Shown here: in pieces, positions 11,111-22,744 of the stretch
Numbering within the stretch: position 1 is the first letter of the stretch
Layout of the letters: each line of letters begins with the position of its first letter
NCBI GenBank assembly: GCA_028671895.1
Contig: CM053800.1
Location: 8,701,886-8,765,885 of the forward strand
Length of the DNA: 64,000 nt
Direction of reading: 5' to 3'
DNA from: Oenanthe sinensis
Taxonomy: Eukaryota; Streptophyta; Magnoliopsida; Apiales; Apiaceae
Position numbers and translations under genes: made by a program
Notes under the pieces: generated by a model
Database searches by the model: none
Told to the model about the DNA's origin: nothing
What the model saw: the letters and a program-made list of their open reading frames with translations, nothing else

Positions 11111-11849
11111 AAACTCTCTTCTAAATGTATATGAGAAGAGGAAAATTTTGATATGAATGAGAACAACCATATATTTACTTGTGATGGAAAGTCTTTAGTA
11201 TGATTTGGCTTTTCAACACATAATTGGGCGGCATCCCACTAGAATTTTGTCACACAGACAAGAAGTCACACCATATGTGTTGTCAATCCCAATCGGATGA
11301 CGAATTGTCAAATATAGGAAGAAGAAGAAAATGATGTTGAAAAGATGTGAGGAGTTTTCTTTCCTTAATGTGTTACAGAACTTTAACATGAAACAAGTCT
11401 GTACTTATCTAGGAATCGATTTTACAAGGTCTCAAACTCACCATCCCAACTCTAGACTTCCGGCTTGAATATTTCTATGACACTCATGTTCTTTATAATT
11501 CTTAAACTCTTATCTGCACAATATATTGCTCTTATATCTCATGTACGGATACTATAGCTATCGACTGCGATCATGAGTCAGATACCATAACAATCATTTT
11601 ATAAAAACCTGTAGTCCACAAGTTCTCACCTCCTTTAGTACATCGGGTCTTACCCAATTCTCAACAATTTCAATACGTCAACACATTTCTTTTGCTACTC
11701 ATTAATTTCCCAAAATTTAACTTTACTCGACCAAATCTCACACTTTAGAGAAAATGGCATACAATCTCCTTCCTCTTTTTAAGGCTAATTATACTTGCTC
11801 TTCATTCTCTCTCTTCATCTTTGGTAGACCAAAATATCATTTATGCAAA

Positions 11850-12270
11850 CCTTGGCCATCGGTCCAATCATTTCTTAAAATTCTATTGATTAAATCCATA
11901 AAAGTTATAGGTGTATTCATTAGTCCAATTGACATCCCGAAACTCATAATGTTCATAACTCTTGTCGAATGCACCTTTTGGCAAATCATCTAGGGTCACC
12001 TCTATTTCATGATATATGATCCTCAAATCTATCCTCGAAGGGTAAATTATGATTCTAAAGGGTTGGATAATCTCTATCCATGGTTAGGATATTAATTTCT
12101 AATTATAATCTTAATCTTAATCAATTTTGGCAATCAACATACTGACTCATGCCTTTATCTTTTTCTTTAACAATCAAACAAGGTGCACCTCATGGTGACA
12201 CTTTCAACCTCATCATACCTTTCTCTAATACTCCTTATAATTGAGTGACTAATCCTTTTCATTTTGGTAG
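11850..12270 (-). pseudogene. reverse transcriptase remnant of the chromovirus-like element
   Basis: On the - strand, from right to left, this shows SP-stop-GAPCLIVKEKDKGM, then RIDLRIIYHEIEV, LPKGAFDKSYEHYEF and, after a frameshift, GLMNTPITFMDLINRIL. These line up with the Ty3 RT blocks SPWGAPVLFVKKKDG, IDLRSGYHQIRV, HYEFLVMPFGL and FMDLMNRVF. The SP-stop-GAP stop stands for Trp (TGG to TGA). The YVDD box is not readable. Strongly decayed, and far more so than the LTRs. Confidence 0.7.
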
Positions 12271-14442
12271 GTGTAAACTTTTAAATGCCTCTGATGCTAG
12301 TGTTATTCCTGACACTAGATCGGCGTTGAATCATATAACTCTATTAGGTAATACCTCATAAGGTCGCTAATAATTACATCCTCAACCCATTAACTACTAC
12401 ATACACTTTTTGTTTTCCATGTATTTTCCTCTATGGTACCAATCACGGTTGCCTAACAACCTATCCTCCAAAGTGTAATAGACCTTTTACTTCCATCGTA
12501 ACAAAAATCCCTCAATTTGTCTCTATGTCCTTCAACACAACTTCATCATTATCGTGTAATCTTAACTTTCACCACTTTATCTCTATTACTAGTTTAAACA
12601 TCTTCATGTAGACAATATTTTTGTCTTGACATTACATCTTTTCTCTTTTCTCAAAAGAAATCAAATCTCCATTGAATGGCACTAGTAATTACTCATACAA
12701 TATTACTCTTCCTGCCTCAGTCTTTACTTATCAAATCATTACCCCTTACGAATCCACTTTTTTTTTATAACGATTTCTGAATCATCATCCACTAATAATT
12801 TATATCCATCATGACCATTTATTTGGTCACAGCATACGAGACTACCATTTAACATCCGTGGTAAACTTTAATTCATAATATTCCATACTTAGGCTCTTTC
12901 GTCCTAGTCTCAAATTCCAACTTCATCTAGCTTCCCAAATACTTCGGAAAGTATAAAAAAAATACACAACCTAGTTCTGGTAACAAATAGATTCACTTAA
13001 GAATCTCATACTTACTCTCGTGAAAGCAACAATTGCTAGTCTTGACCATTCACAATGATCATTCCGCTGGCTCTGGTTTAGCCTCATCTCTGGGTTATAC
13101 TCTTCATGAATTCCCCCCATCTCATGGGACTTTGATGAACTTAACTCCTGAGTGATATATTTTGAGGTTAAAACAATAACTTTTATTTAAAACTTTTCGT
13201 AAAGAGATTTTTTTTTTCAAAACATACTTTTTTCCACCACCTTGGTTTACTAACCCCAAAGGGATTCATTCTGTCATTCGTTTCAAGGTCAACGGCTTCA
13301 TAATAAAACTTTTTCTAAAAAAAATATTTGAAAATACCTTGTAGGTGAAATTTTTAAATCCATATAAATATTGAGTTCATAAAAATTTCCTTAAAACCAC
13401 TATTTTAAAATCATTTGGCTTTCCTTGTGTCACTGGTTATATGGAAGGATCATTTTCATCCCAATGGGCAGTACTTAGGGGCTAATAAAAATGAATAGTC
13501 TGTGTGCTAAGGTAAAACAATAGGTAGGTGTCAAACTAGGTTGACGCTCATAAAATATATCCTTAACACTGTTCATATCAGTAGGACTGTCATATTACTC
13601 AACAGGCTATCACACACAACACGCTTGATGTGCCGGATCAATATTACCTATCAGGTTACTAGCTAAGGGAAGATTCCTCACAACTTGTACCAATTTCATA
13701 TTTATACATTTATCATTTGGTCCTTCCGACCGTCATCTTTCGAAAACTCATGGTCTACATGCCATAGGGTATATTATCAAAAGAACGAGATATACCATCC
13801 ATTATGTACTCTCAATAAATTTACACCAAAGAGTCTATAAATGTATTATGGGACCTCTTTCCCTGAACCATTTATCTCAACTAAACCATTAACTCCTCAA
13901 TGACTGCTCAGACCCCTTTTTCTGGTCGGAGACCTACTATTAACAGAAGGAACTTCGTACCAACACCTATATACTGGGTCATTCATTCTTCTCACCTGAT
14001 AAAATATCCAGAATAAGTGGGCTACTTATATTAAGGGATCACTTCGATCAGAAAATACTTAACATACTTCGAAGATACAACAATTGTGCATCTTAACTCC
14101 TCGTTGCGGCTTTACACCGTAGCAATACCACGCGTCGTCTTAACAATTATCCTTGACTTCTTATCCTCAATATTATCCTCAAAATCTTCATACCTTTCAG
14201 CTTGTTATAAGATATATCATTGCCTCTTCCAGGATGGCCTTGCCAATTTCCCGTCCAAAATCTATATCCCAAATATCAATCATAAATCTCCTCACTACTA
14301 ACTCGAAGTAGATGACCTTTTCTTAACTCATTCATTGGTACTACATCCGGTAGTCCAATTACGAACTCTACATGAATTCTCACGCTATCCTCTTATATAT
14401 GCATAACTCTTAACGCTCTCGTATCTAAGTACTATAACTCAT
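12271..14442 (-). other. decayed gag/protease side of the chromovirus-like element
   Basis: By position this should hold gag, protease and the start of RT. I found no open frame with recognisable motifs on either strand; stops are frequent in all frames. Confidence 0.45.
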
Positions 14443-14454
14443 GCTCTGATACCA
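14443..14454 (-). promoter_or_regulatory. primer-binding site, second copy (tRNA-iMet type)
   Basis: On the - strand TGGTATCAGAGC lies 4 bases inside the 5' LTR (14459-19247). This is the expected place for priming minus-strand DNA synthesis. Confidence 0.85.
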
Positions 14455-14458
14455 TCTC

Positions 14459-17400
14459 TGTGGCGCCCCCAAATCCGGGGTCAGGGATTTGAGTCGCCAC
14501 GTCATCATCCAATCATTTACAACCTGCAATAACTTAATACTCCAACAAACACACATCATAGACCCCTCTCTCACACACACACACACAAGTTATAGTCTTA
14601 GAAACGATATACAACAAGTATCATTAGTTATTACAAACCAAATGTACTTATCCAGGATCTCATACTATCAATGCTAACCTCTTCATGAAGGAACATTAAT
14701 AACTAGCTCAATACTGAAACTTATCCAACTTACTTTCGTAGAATATGGTTGAACTGAACCATCTCAAAGGTGAATCTACTACTTTCATCTCTCTCTAGGC
14801 GTGAAGCCAATCGAACATGTTATCACTTTTTCTGAAAAATATAATATAAGCAAGAATGAGTGAAAGAATGCTCAGCAAGTTATTCACCCAATTAGCTATG
14901 TGACTCTCATTCAAGAATATGATAATCACTACTATCTCAATAGTATATGGTAAGCATAATAAAGTATCTTACAACGATACACATGATCAGAGTTTTTCTG
15001 CTAAAAACATTTGTACTAAACATAAAGTTTAGAAAATATCATGCGAACAATTTGGTTCGGTATATAACATAAGACACTATCAAATATAGTGTTACCACGC
15101 TTTCATATATCCTCTAAAGCTTTTTAAGATAAAACTCCATGAACTTATTACGTTCATAGTTTTGAAATAGTCTTTCCATAACTTAGCAAAATAGCTTCAA
15201 CTATAGTTTTGCTAAACTCCCCTAATATACGGGGTACACCATTCAAGATACAACAATCATAGTTGCTTATCTTTGAGAAAATTAACTCACTTTGAACCAT
15301 ACCATTTATAAGGTTTAAACTCCCATAAAATATCTTTAAAGATCCTGTTGTGTTGTGATATATAAAGAAAACAAGAGTGAGCAACATAGGCCCACTATAA
15401 TCATAACTTCTATAAACATACTTTCTGATAAACATTTCAAAAGTTTGTAAGCTTTTCATGAATCAGTTACCTTCTGAAGTTTTCATATAACTATTCGTTA
15501 AATCATACGAATAACAAGATGACATTTCAAGTTGTTAAAAACCTTTTTCTCATCAGATCCCATATGAAGTTTTCCTTTCTTTTCGTTAAAACATTTCAAG
15601 ATTTCATTTGCAATCAACACCATAGGTAACTCAGCTCATAGGCTTTCATTACGGTGTGAAGCACAATTCCAATTGGAAGAAGGGACTGTAACTGGAGCAT
15701 CAACACGCCCGCTACCACACATCCACGATGATCAGTCGTAGCACGTGGCAGCCTTCATCAGCATCCTATGGAAGCCTTCCGTTTCTCTACATGTAGAAGG
15801 GGGAGCCCCGGTACTCGCTACCGTTAATGGGTAATCACCCTAGACCGCATACGGGTCAAAGTGCTGGACCGTGCGTCACTCGGCCTCTTACGCTATCTCC
15901 AAGTTCGCTGAATCAATCTATAAGTCTGGAACTGGAACATTAATCCAAGCTCCCCAAGTATATAATACTTGTTAATAGATTTGTCTATCTAACCTGGAAC
16001 CGGAAGTAATCCTAGTTCCCCAAGTATATCGTACTTGTTCATAGACCCTCATAGTTATGAGCATATACTGTCAGATTAAGTGATGTCGCCGCCTTACCAC
16101 ACAGGCAAGTTGACCTTCATCATATAATCTCCTTTCTCAAGGACTGAATTAATTTTGAAAACCATGACTCGGGAGTTTGTCGGAAACCTTTCTGCTTTTG
16201 ATAAGTTGAAAAGCTCTTGCTACTGTGGAAACTAGTTCCAAAACTTGACTGCTTTCGAGAAGTAAATAGGTATTCATAAATATTTTAAATAAGTGAATAT
16301 TCCAAAACTAGTTTTAAATATTTCGATAAGTGAATTTTTCAAATCTTGTAAGTGAATTTTAAATAATTAATAAATATTTAAATAATATTTATTAATTATA
16401 ATTAATAAATAATCCTCAATAAATGAATATTCAAAATAATATTCATTAATTAAATAAATAATAAAATAATATTTATTATCCTCATTTAATTCTTTTATCC
16501 AAAGAATATCAAAATATAAATATCGAAATATTTATATCGTCATTTCAAAATAATCTGTCTCCGGCTTCTTCCGGATTACGACAGTACTTAACATAACCTT
16601 CCGACTCCCGGTCTACGTTCGAAAATACATAACTCGCTATACACTTAGAGCCTTTTACCTTCACTGGCTTATATCTATATTTCTTATAGCATATAACTGA
16701 AACATTTACGAAAGCTTTAATAATACATAAAAAAATTCGTACTTTTCAATATACAGTTATATCACAACAACAACAGTCTTTCGATCATAATAGTAGTACA
16801 TTAAGTACAAGTGATTAAAAACATGCATACGTAGCAATACATATATTTTGATATGTAAAAACGTAAGTTAGAAAACTTGCCTGGAGTCCAAGATACGTTC
16901 TCAGAGTCTCACTTGCTCCGAATTTTCTATCCTTAGATATTATAATCCTGATTAGTACTCATAATCCCATCAACTACTTGTATTACAATTAAGTATAATC
17001 ACATAACGAGTCCAATTATGACCCTTACAATTTGCACTTAGTCATTTTTATTAACACTTGTTTTACCCGACATTCACCTCCTCGGGTCTTTCTTGACCAT
17101 TCGTAAACCATCTCGTCAGCGGCTTTTAAACTAATCCTTTTACTCCAATACATAGTCATGTTATTCCTCAACATCTTTCATATATAACTCGTGTATGAAT
17201 TAAGTCTCGAAAATCAACTTACGTCTACGTTTTATAGTGACAATAGGCACTTAGTCACTTTTTAGTAATTCTCACTTTAAACACCCAACTTCTAGCATTT
17301 TTACTAAATTGAGTTTTAATCCGATTAACTCAAATCTTTCTCTGGAGTCATCCTTGACATCCCTAGTATCTTTGATAAAAGTTTCACATGAAATTAAGCA

Positions 17401-19247
17401 TCCTAGCTACTTCGATGATAGCCTCAAAGTTGGTTATTAACATGGTTTCTAAGTTATGCGATACCTTTAATAAATCGGTCATAACTTTTGACTCGTAACT
17501 CCAAATGATGCAAACTTAGCGCGCAAACGATCTAGAGAATACCTAGAATACAATCCATCAAAGGTTTGCCCCTGGACAGAGGACTCATTTTCGAATGTTC
17601 AAAACAGGGCAGTAGCTTCTCCAGTGAACAGTGTCACCGCGCAACTTTGGTTTCAATATTTTTATAAAATCGAAATATTAACATCTGTGTATGAAATTTT
17701 GCAGGGGCCTTAATCACTGTCCAAAATATTTATCATCAAAATTTCATGATTTTTGACAACTGGTAAGGGGTCCGTTTATATTCACAAAGGGAGCAGAAGA
17801 CAGCAGTTTGGTTCCCTTGCGCGACTTTCACTAAAACGAACTTATCTCCTAAACCGTAAATCGGATCGACATGATTTTTATACCAAAACAAACTATGGAA
17901 CAATACCTATGCATTCATGGTCAGTGGTGTTCAGAATCATCATTTTGACAGTTCGTAAATCTTGGTTAAAACAGGCTTATATGCAAACGGGCATTACGAC
18001 GGTTATAATCGTAACGTTTTCCGGATTTAACTTATGTTAATCCATTCAACAACAACCAAATCATCAACCTAAACATTTTTACTAAATAATCAGTTTATAT
18101 ACTTCATAAACTTATCACCATCAACAATCCATAATATTCAACCAACCATATTCAACCATATACACCCAAACTCCTTAAATCAACTTATACTTAAACATCA
18201 CTAAACTCAAGCTTATAACTTAAAGCAAAATCAAAGGGTGGATGATGTTTATACCTTTCTTGAATCCTTAACATACTAACAATAGCTTGTAAGCCTTAAG
18301 GGAGCCTTGATCTATGCTTAACATCCTTAAACTTGCAAGAGAAATCAAGAAACAAGTTAGTAAATTTTCGGAGTTACTATTCATCCTCAACTTCTACAAT
18401 TTATTTACCCAATCAAAACACCTCCAAAAATTATGAAATTAAATACGTACCTTCTACAGATAGTGAAGAAACTATGGTTAAAATTTGGTAATTTGTGGAT
18501 GAGTAGAACTGGAGTTATAAAATCATCTTTGCACCTTGCTCATGCTGGGCAGAAAATGGAGAGATGGAAGGGGAGAGCTTTTCTCTCTTTAGTTGCTTTT
18601 TGTGTTGGTGTATAATGTGTATGTATTGATATATGACTGATTTACACATAATTATGGCTTGGTTGAACTTGATCCAAGTGATAAGGTTACTTTATGGATT
18701 TTTCCCTAAATTAGGGAACCATGTTTCCTGATCCTAGTTTGTCATTTGGTTAATCTTGCTAGCTTAGTTACTTGACTAGTTACTTTGGTTACTTGATTCC
18801 ATCCATGCAAGTACTTGCTTGCATGACTTTGGTGCAATTTAATTGCCATCCCATGATTAAAACTTAATTCTCCACGTAAGTTCGATTATTTCCGAAAGCA
18901 TTTCGTCATAGGAATTCCGTAGCGTAAATCCTTAATATTCAAAATACTCCAATTCGATTATAACCATGAACTTTCTAATTTATAATCCTCCCGGTTATAA
19001 CATAATTCTCTTATTCCTCGATATCTCGTAAATTATGAAACAATTAGTAAAAGAGAAAATCTTCGGATTCTGACAGCTTTTGCATTCACTCATTTTCTTC
19101 ATACAATAATATGACATCTTCAGATTTCTAATATTCCAACACTTACTTAGTGTGGGCTAAAAAGTTTTTCATAATCCGTAGAATCACTATTCATCAAGGT
19201 CGTTTATAAATAATAAAAAAATTTGTCCAAAAATCCAGGTTATTACA
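14459..19247 (-). repeat. 5' LTR of the chromovirus-like element (4789 bp)
   Basis: Longer of the two full LTRs. It starts TGTGGC on the + strand and ends CCAGGTTATTACA, followed by the duplication TCTGT. It keeps an 853-bp segment (17672-18524) that is missing from the other LTR. The segment is bounded by direct repeats TATAAAATC at 17663-17671 and 18516-18524, so the other copy probably lost it. The AT-rich block at 16340-16500 is present in both LTRs. Confidence 0.88.
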
Positions 19248-19373
19248 TCTGTTGACCAGGGTTCAATTAAAGGCAAAAAGGACCAGGATCTTGGTCGAAT
19301 TCGACTAGGATTCCTGGTCAAAAATAACTCGGAAAAACTGCTAAAAAATTATTAAAAATGATTTAAATGCCAA

Positions 19374-19880
19374 ATAAGTTATGGAAAATTCTTTATAAAT
19401 AGAGGAAAATTCCTAGGAAAATATATGTTGGTACAAATAAATTATGAAAAATTCTCTATAAATAAAGGAAAATTCTAAGAAAAATACACGTGGGTACAAA
19501 ATAAATATGGAAAATTCTTTATAAATAGTGAAAAATTCATAGAAAAATACTCGTGGGTACAAATAAATTATGGAAAATTCTCTATAAATAGAGGAAAATT
19601 CCTAGAAAAATACATGTGTGTACAAATAAATTATAGAAAATTCTCTATAAATAGAGGAAAATTCCTAGAAAAATACCTATGAGTACAAATAAATTATGAA
19701 ATTTTTTCTATAAATAGAGGAAAATTCCTAGAAAAATACATATGGGTACAAATAAATTATGGAAAATTCTCTATAAATAGAAGAAAATTTCTAGAAAAGT
19801 ACCTGTGAGTACAAATAAATTAAGAGAAATGTTCCTACAAATAAAGGAAAAATTCATAAACACCCACGAGGACAAGATGG
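19374..19880 (+). repeat. 63-bp tandem repeat, each unit with a TATA-like core
   Basis: About eight units of the form GTACAAATAAATTATGGAAA + ATTCTCTATAAATAGAGG + AAAATTCCTAGAAAAATAC. Most units keep TATAAATA inside a short palindromic setting. Units in the middle are most alike and those at the edges diverge, as in an array that grew by unequal exchange. Confidence 0.85.
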
Positions 19881-20070
19881 ATCTTGGCAAAACACGGGGA
19901 GCTACAAAGACTGACTTCAACAATAAAGTCTATGGACTTTAACCTCTACAAAGTGTTGAACGCTTTACATGGAAAATAATTATATCACAAGAAGGATCCA
20001 GAATCCTTCTAGAAAGTGCTTCACCCATTAAGGTTCCTAAACATACTATAATTCATAGACTCTCTACGTC

Positions 20071-20078
20071 TATATAAA
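20071..20078 (+). promoter_or_regulatory. TATA box of the Tat-type LTR
   Basis: TATATAAAG followed by a pyrimidine-rich stretch (CCTAACCTCTCATTC) at the usual start-site distance. It is the best core promoter in this LTR; the upstream TATAAATA repeats could also act. Confidence 0.55.
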
Positions 20079-20160
20079 GGGCCTAACCTCTCATTCTTAG
20101 AACTACATTTTGGCTTGATTCTCAATACGCTTGAGATACGTAGGCATTTTGTGATGGTAG

Positions 20161-20870
20161 AATTAAGCTACGAAACAGAAGTACAGCCATTAAAACTCGA
20201 CAATCTCTGACATACATCACAATTAATACACCCTAGTTTTTAATCCACAACAAGAATAAAAAGCTATTCGATGACAGAAATTAAACAAGGCCGCATGACA
20301 AATTTGATGATGCAGAAAACCCTTGTGAAAGGTTGAAAACCACGGGTGGGATGTGCCCAGCCAAGAAGATCCACTATCATGTTGATAATCATCGGTTACA
20401 AGTGTTTGATATGAATAAAAATACAACAAACTGCTACTCGTCAGCTTTCTGTCTGCTATTCATCTGGTGTTTAATATGTAGGTATTGTGTATATAGAATT
20501 GTAGTAGACCTCAATCTCCCTCATCTTATCTGATAATGATTGTATATATCCTCCTCCAACTGCCTTCCACGATCCTATTTCTATAGTAACGCTAGCCAAT
20601 CACCTTCCTTCATTGTAGGGATATTTTCCTTATCTTTCCACGTATTTGAATTATAGTTGATTAAGGACTCTTATCACCTATTTGGTTTTCGCCTATGAAG
20701 TATTACACAGCCTTATTCGTAGAGACTTGGTCTACTCGTTATCTGCTAGTCTTCCCTATATTATTGGGTCTTAATTGATATATAAATATAATTGATAATC
20801 TTACAAGAATAAATAAATAATTCAACTAATATTGAATTATTTACTGAACTAAAATATTTAATGTAATTAA
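20161..20870. other. unassigned DNA between the Tat-type LTR and the CACTA element
   Basis: Two short overlapping ORFs (20223-20429 - and 20333-20533 +) have no known motif and look like chance. The rest is AT-rich with no element ends I could define. It may include the LTR end. Confidence 0.4.
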
Positions 20871-20989
20871 TCAGCTCGTCGGTCACCCAAATGGTGTTCA
20901 CTCGTGAGCTTGTCCGTCTAGTCTTCTTCAGTCATTAACAATATCATCAGTCGTCAATACAATATTGCACTTGTAATTCTTTGGTTATA

Positions 20990-21575
20990 ACAATAGTACC
21001 CAATTCACCAGTCGGTTTAAACATTAAAACTGACCGACATGGGTGGTCGATTTTAACCATGTCGATTATATGACCATTGGTCGGGTTTAATGGTCATAGT
21101 CGATCACTACTTCAGTCGGTTATGGGCCTTTATTCATGGTGAGAAATGGCCCCACAATTATCACCTGGATGCCATGTGTCAATTAAAACCGACCAGCATC
21201 GATCTGTTATAATAACCTAAAATCGATCGCATACCAGTCGGTTATGAACCAATAAAATCCAATTGTTTAAACTGACCGATTTGCACATTGGTCAGTTTTC
21301 TAGCAAAAGCAACTAAAACCGACCAGACGTTAGTCGGTTATGACCCAATAAAATTGCATTGTTTAAACCCATCGATGTGCACATCGGTTAGTTTTCTAGC
21401 AAAAGCAACTAAAACTGACCAATATAACCGACCAATGGTATACGAAATCAGTCGATTTTATATTTGAATGCGGTCGGTTTTGACATAGGCGATCAGTTTT
21501 ACTGGGTACCTAAATGGTAAAAAATGGTCAATTTTACTGATCATCGGTCGGTATTACTGGGTTTTAAAAAAATAG
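20990..21575. repeat. left subterminal repeats of the CACTA element
   Basis: Many copies of CGGTCGGTTTTA, AACCGACCA and close variants, in both orientations. Such arrays bind the element-encoded second protein (TNPA in maize En/Spm). 21360-21570 is clearly similar to 25140-25350. Confidence 0.8.
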
Positions 21576-21869
21576 ATTCTGTAGATTGTATCAGCCCATC
21601 CCAACAACATTACCAATTACTAATTAACAACATCAAAGGCCATACCAATTAATATAAGGCCTAAAAACAACATCAAAGGCACTATAAATTAACAATCAAT
21701 AATAATAAAACAACACCAAGGCCTCCCAAAATCCAAACTACATTCATAATTTATATAAATCATATCATCCAACCAACATTCATAATTAACATCCTAATTA
21801 AATTACATTGCCCACAAATTTTCCAGATAACATTCATAATTACAAGTTTAATAACACCCATTCATAAAA

Positions 21870-22709
21870 TCAGTCATCGTCATCGTCATCGGACAAAGAA
21901 ACACTAGAGTTTGTCCCACCATCGCCCATATCCCCGTCTTCATCGCGTTTGCCCTCACCATGACTTTTGCCATCGCCCTCCACATCTTCGGACATCTCAT
22001 CATCATCCGTATAATCCTTTTTCTCAACATTGCGTTCATTTTCCTGCACACATTTATAAATCAATTAGAAGTAATAACCAAAGAGTAAATAGGCTAATTT
22101 AGATAAACTATAGTGAGTTACATTAGTAAATATTACCTCACGCATTTGCATAACTTGTGTTTTACTTTTTTGGAGGATATCTTTGACCAAAGTAGTGAAA
22201 ATATGTACCATTTCTCTGGCGATGAGATTATTCCATTGAATTCTTCTACTTTGGTCTGCGGATGGATCAGAGGCCTCAAGTACAATTCGTACAAAGTTAG
22301 CTATTTCTTCATCCGATAATTGCCTAGAAAATTGTGTAGGATTAACACGAACCTCATTGAGCACATTCTTAACCACCGAAATGTAGACATTATTAGGAAG
22401 GATGAGTTGTTGTCTTGTAGCGGATGAAGATGATGATTTGGTTTTGCCTCGATGAGCGTCCCTATAGCGTGTAGCTAGTGTAGGTACAATATCACTAGCT
22501 CGAGCATTGGGGTACCAGACAACATAATTCTTCTTTGGTTTGTCGCCTTCGGGTACCCCGGTTGCTTGTAACCACCATTCCAAGGGCTTATCTCGATCAA
22601 CCGTAGGCGTCACCAATACCGGCATCCTTTCCAAAATGTCGGTATATCGCTCCTACACATAAACCAAGTTGAATCAAAACATTTATAACCGAAAGAAGTT
22701 ACACTACAA

Positions 22710-22744
<35 letters not shown>

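Larger units (their letters stand above)
6609..19247 (-). mobile_element. Ty3/gypsy chromovirus-like element with long LTRs, nested in the Tat-type element
   Basis: A 12.6-kb insertion bounded by TG...CA ends and the duplication TCTGT. Read on the - strand it has a 4.8-kb 5' LTR (14459-19247), a tRNA-iMet primer site, about 4.1 kb of decayed internal DNA, a purine tract and a 3.6-kb 3' LTR (6729-10362). Beyond that lie a second primer-site fragment and a 25-bp LTR stub (6609-6633). Long LTRs with a tRNA-iMet primer and Ty3-type RT/integrase remnants suggest a Tekay/Del-type chromovirus. No chromodomain could be read, so the lineage is an inference. Confidence 0.85.
19248..20160 (+). mobile_element. 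Tat-type element resumes: LTR with promoter
   Basis: After the TCTGT duplication the CGACCAGGA-type motifs of the left side return. They are followed by a 63-bp tandem array (19374-19880) and a promoter-like segment with TATATAAAG. The downstream GATTCTCAATACGCTTGAGA resembles the start of transcribed leaders in plant gypsy LTRs. The exact 3' end of the LTR was not found. Confidence 0.6.

Noticed and set aside
19971..19981. TACATGGAAAA similar to the right CACTA terminus
   Set aside because: Lies in Tat LTR sequence, lacks CACT before it, and no subterminal motifs are near; an 11-base chance match.
20333..20533. 66-codon + strand ORF with several Cys
   Set aside because: No signal peptide or domain pattern; overlaps an equally long - strand ORF.
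21114..21119. CACTAC as a left end of the first CACTA element
   Set aside because: Only the first six bases match, the next bases do not match the clear right end (CACTACATGGAAAACGG), and subterminal motifs already occur further left.
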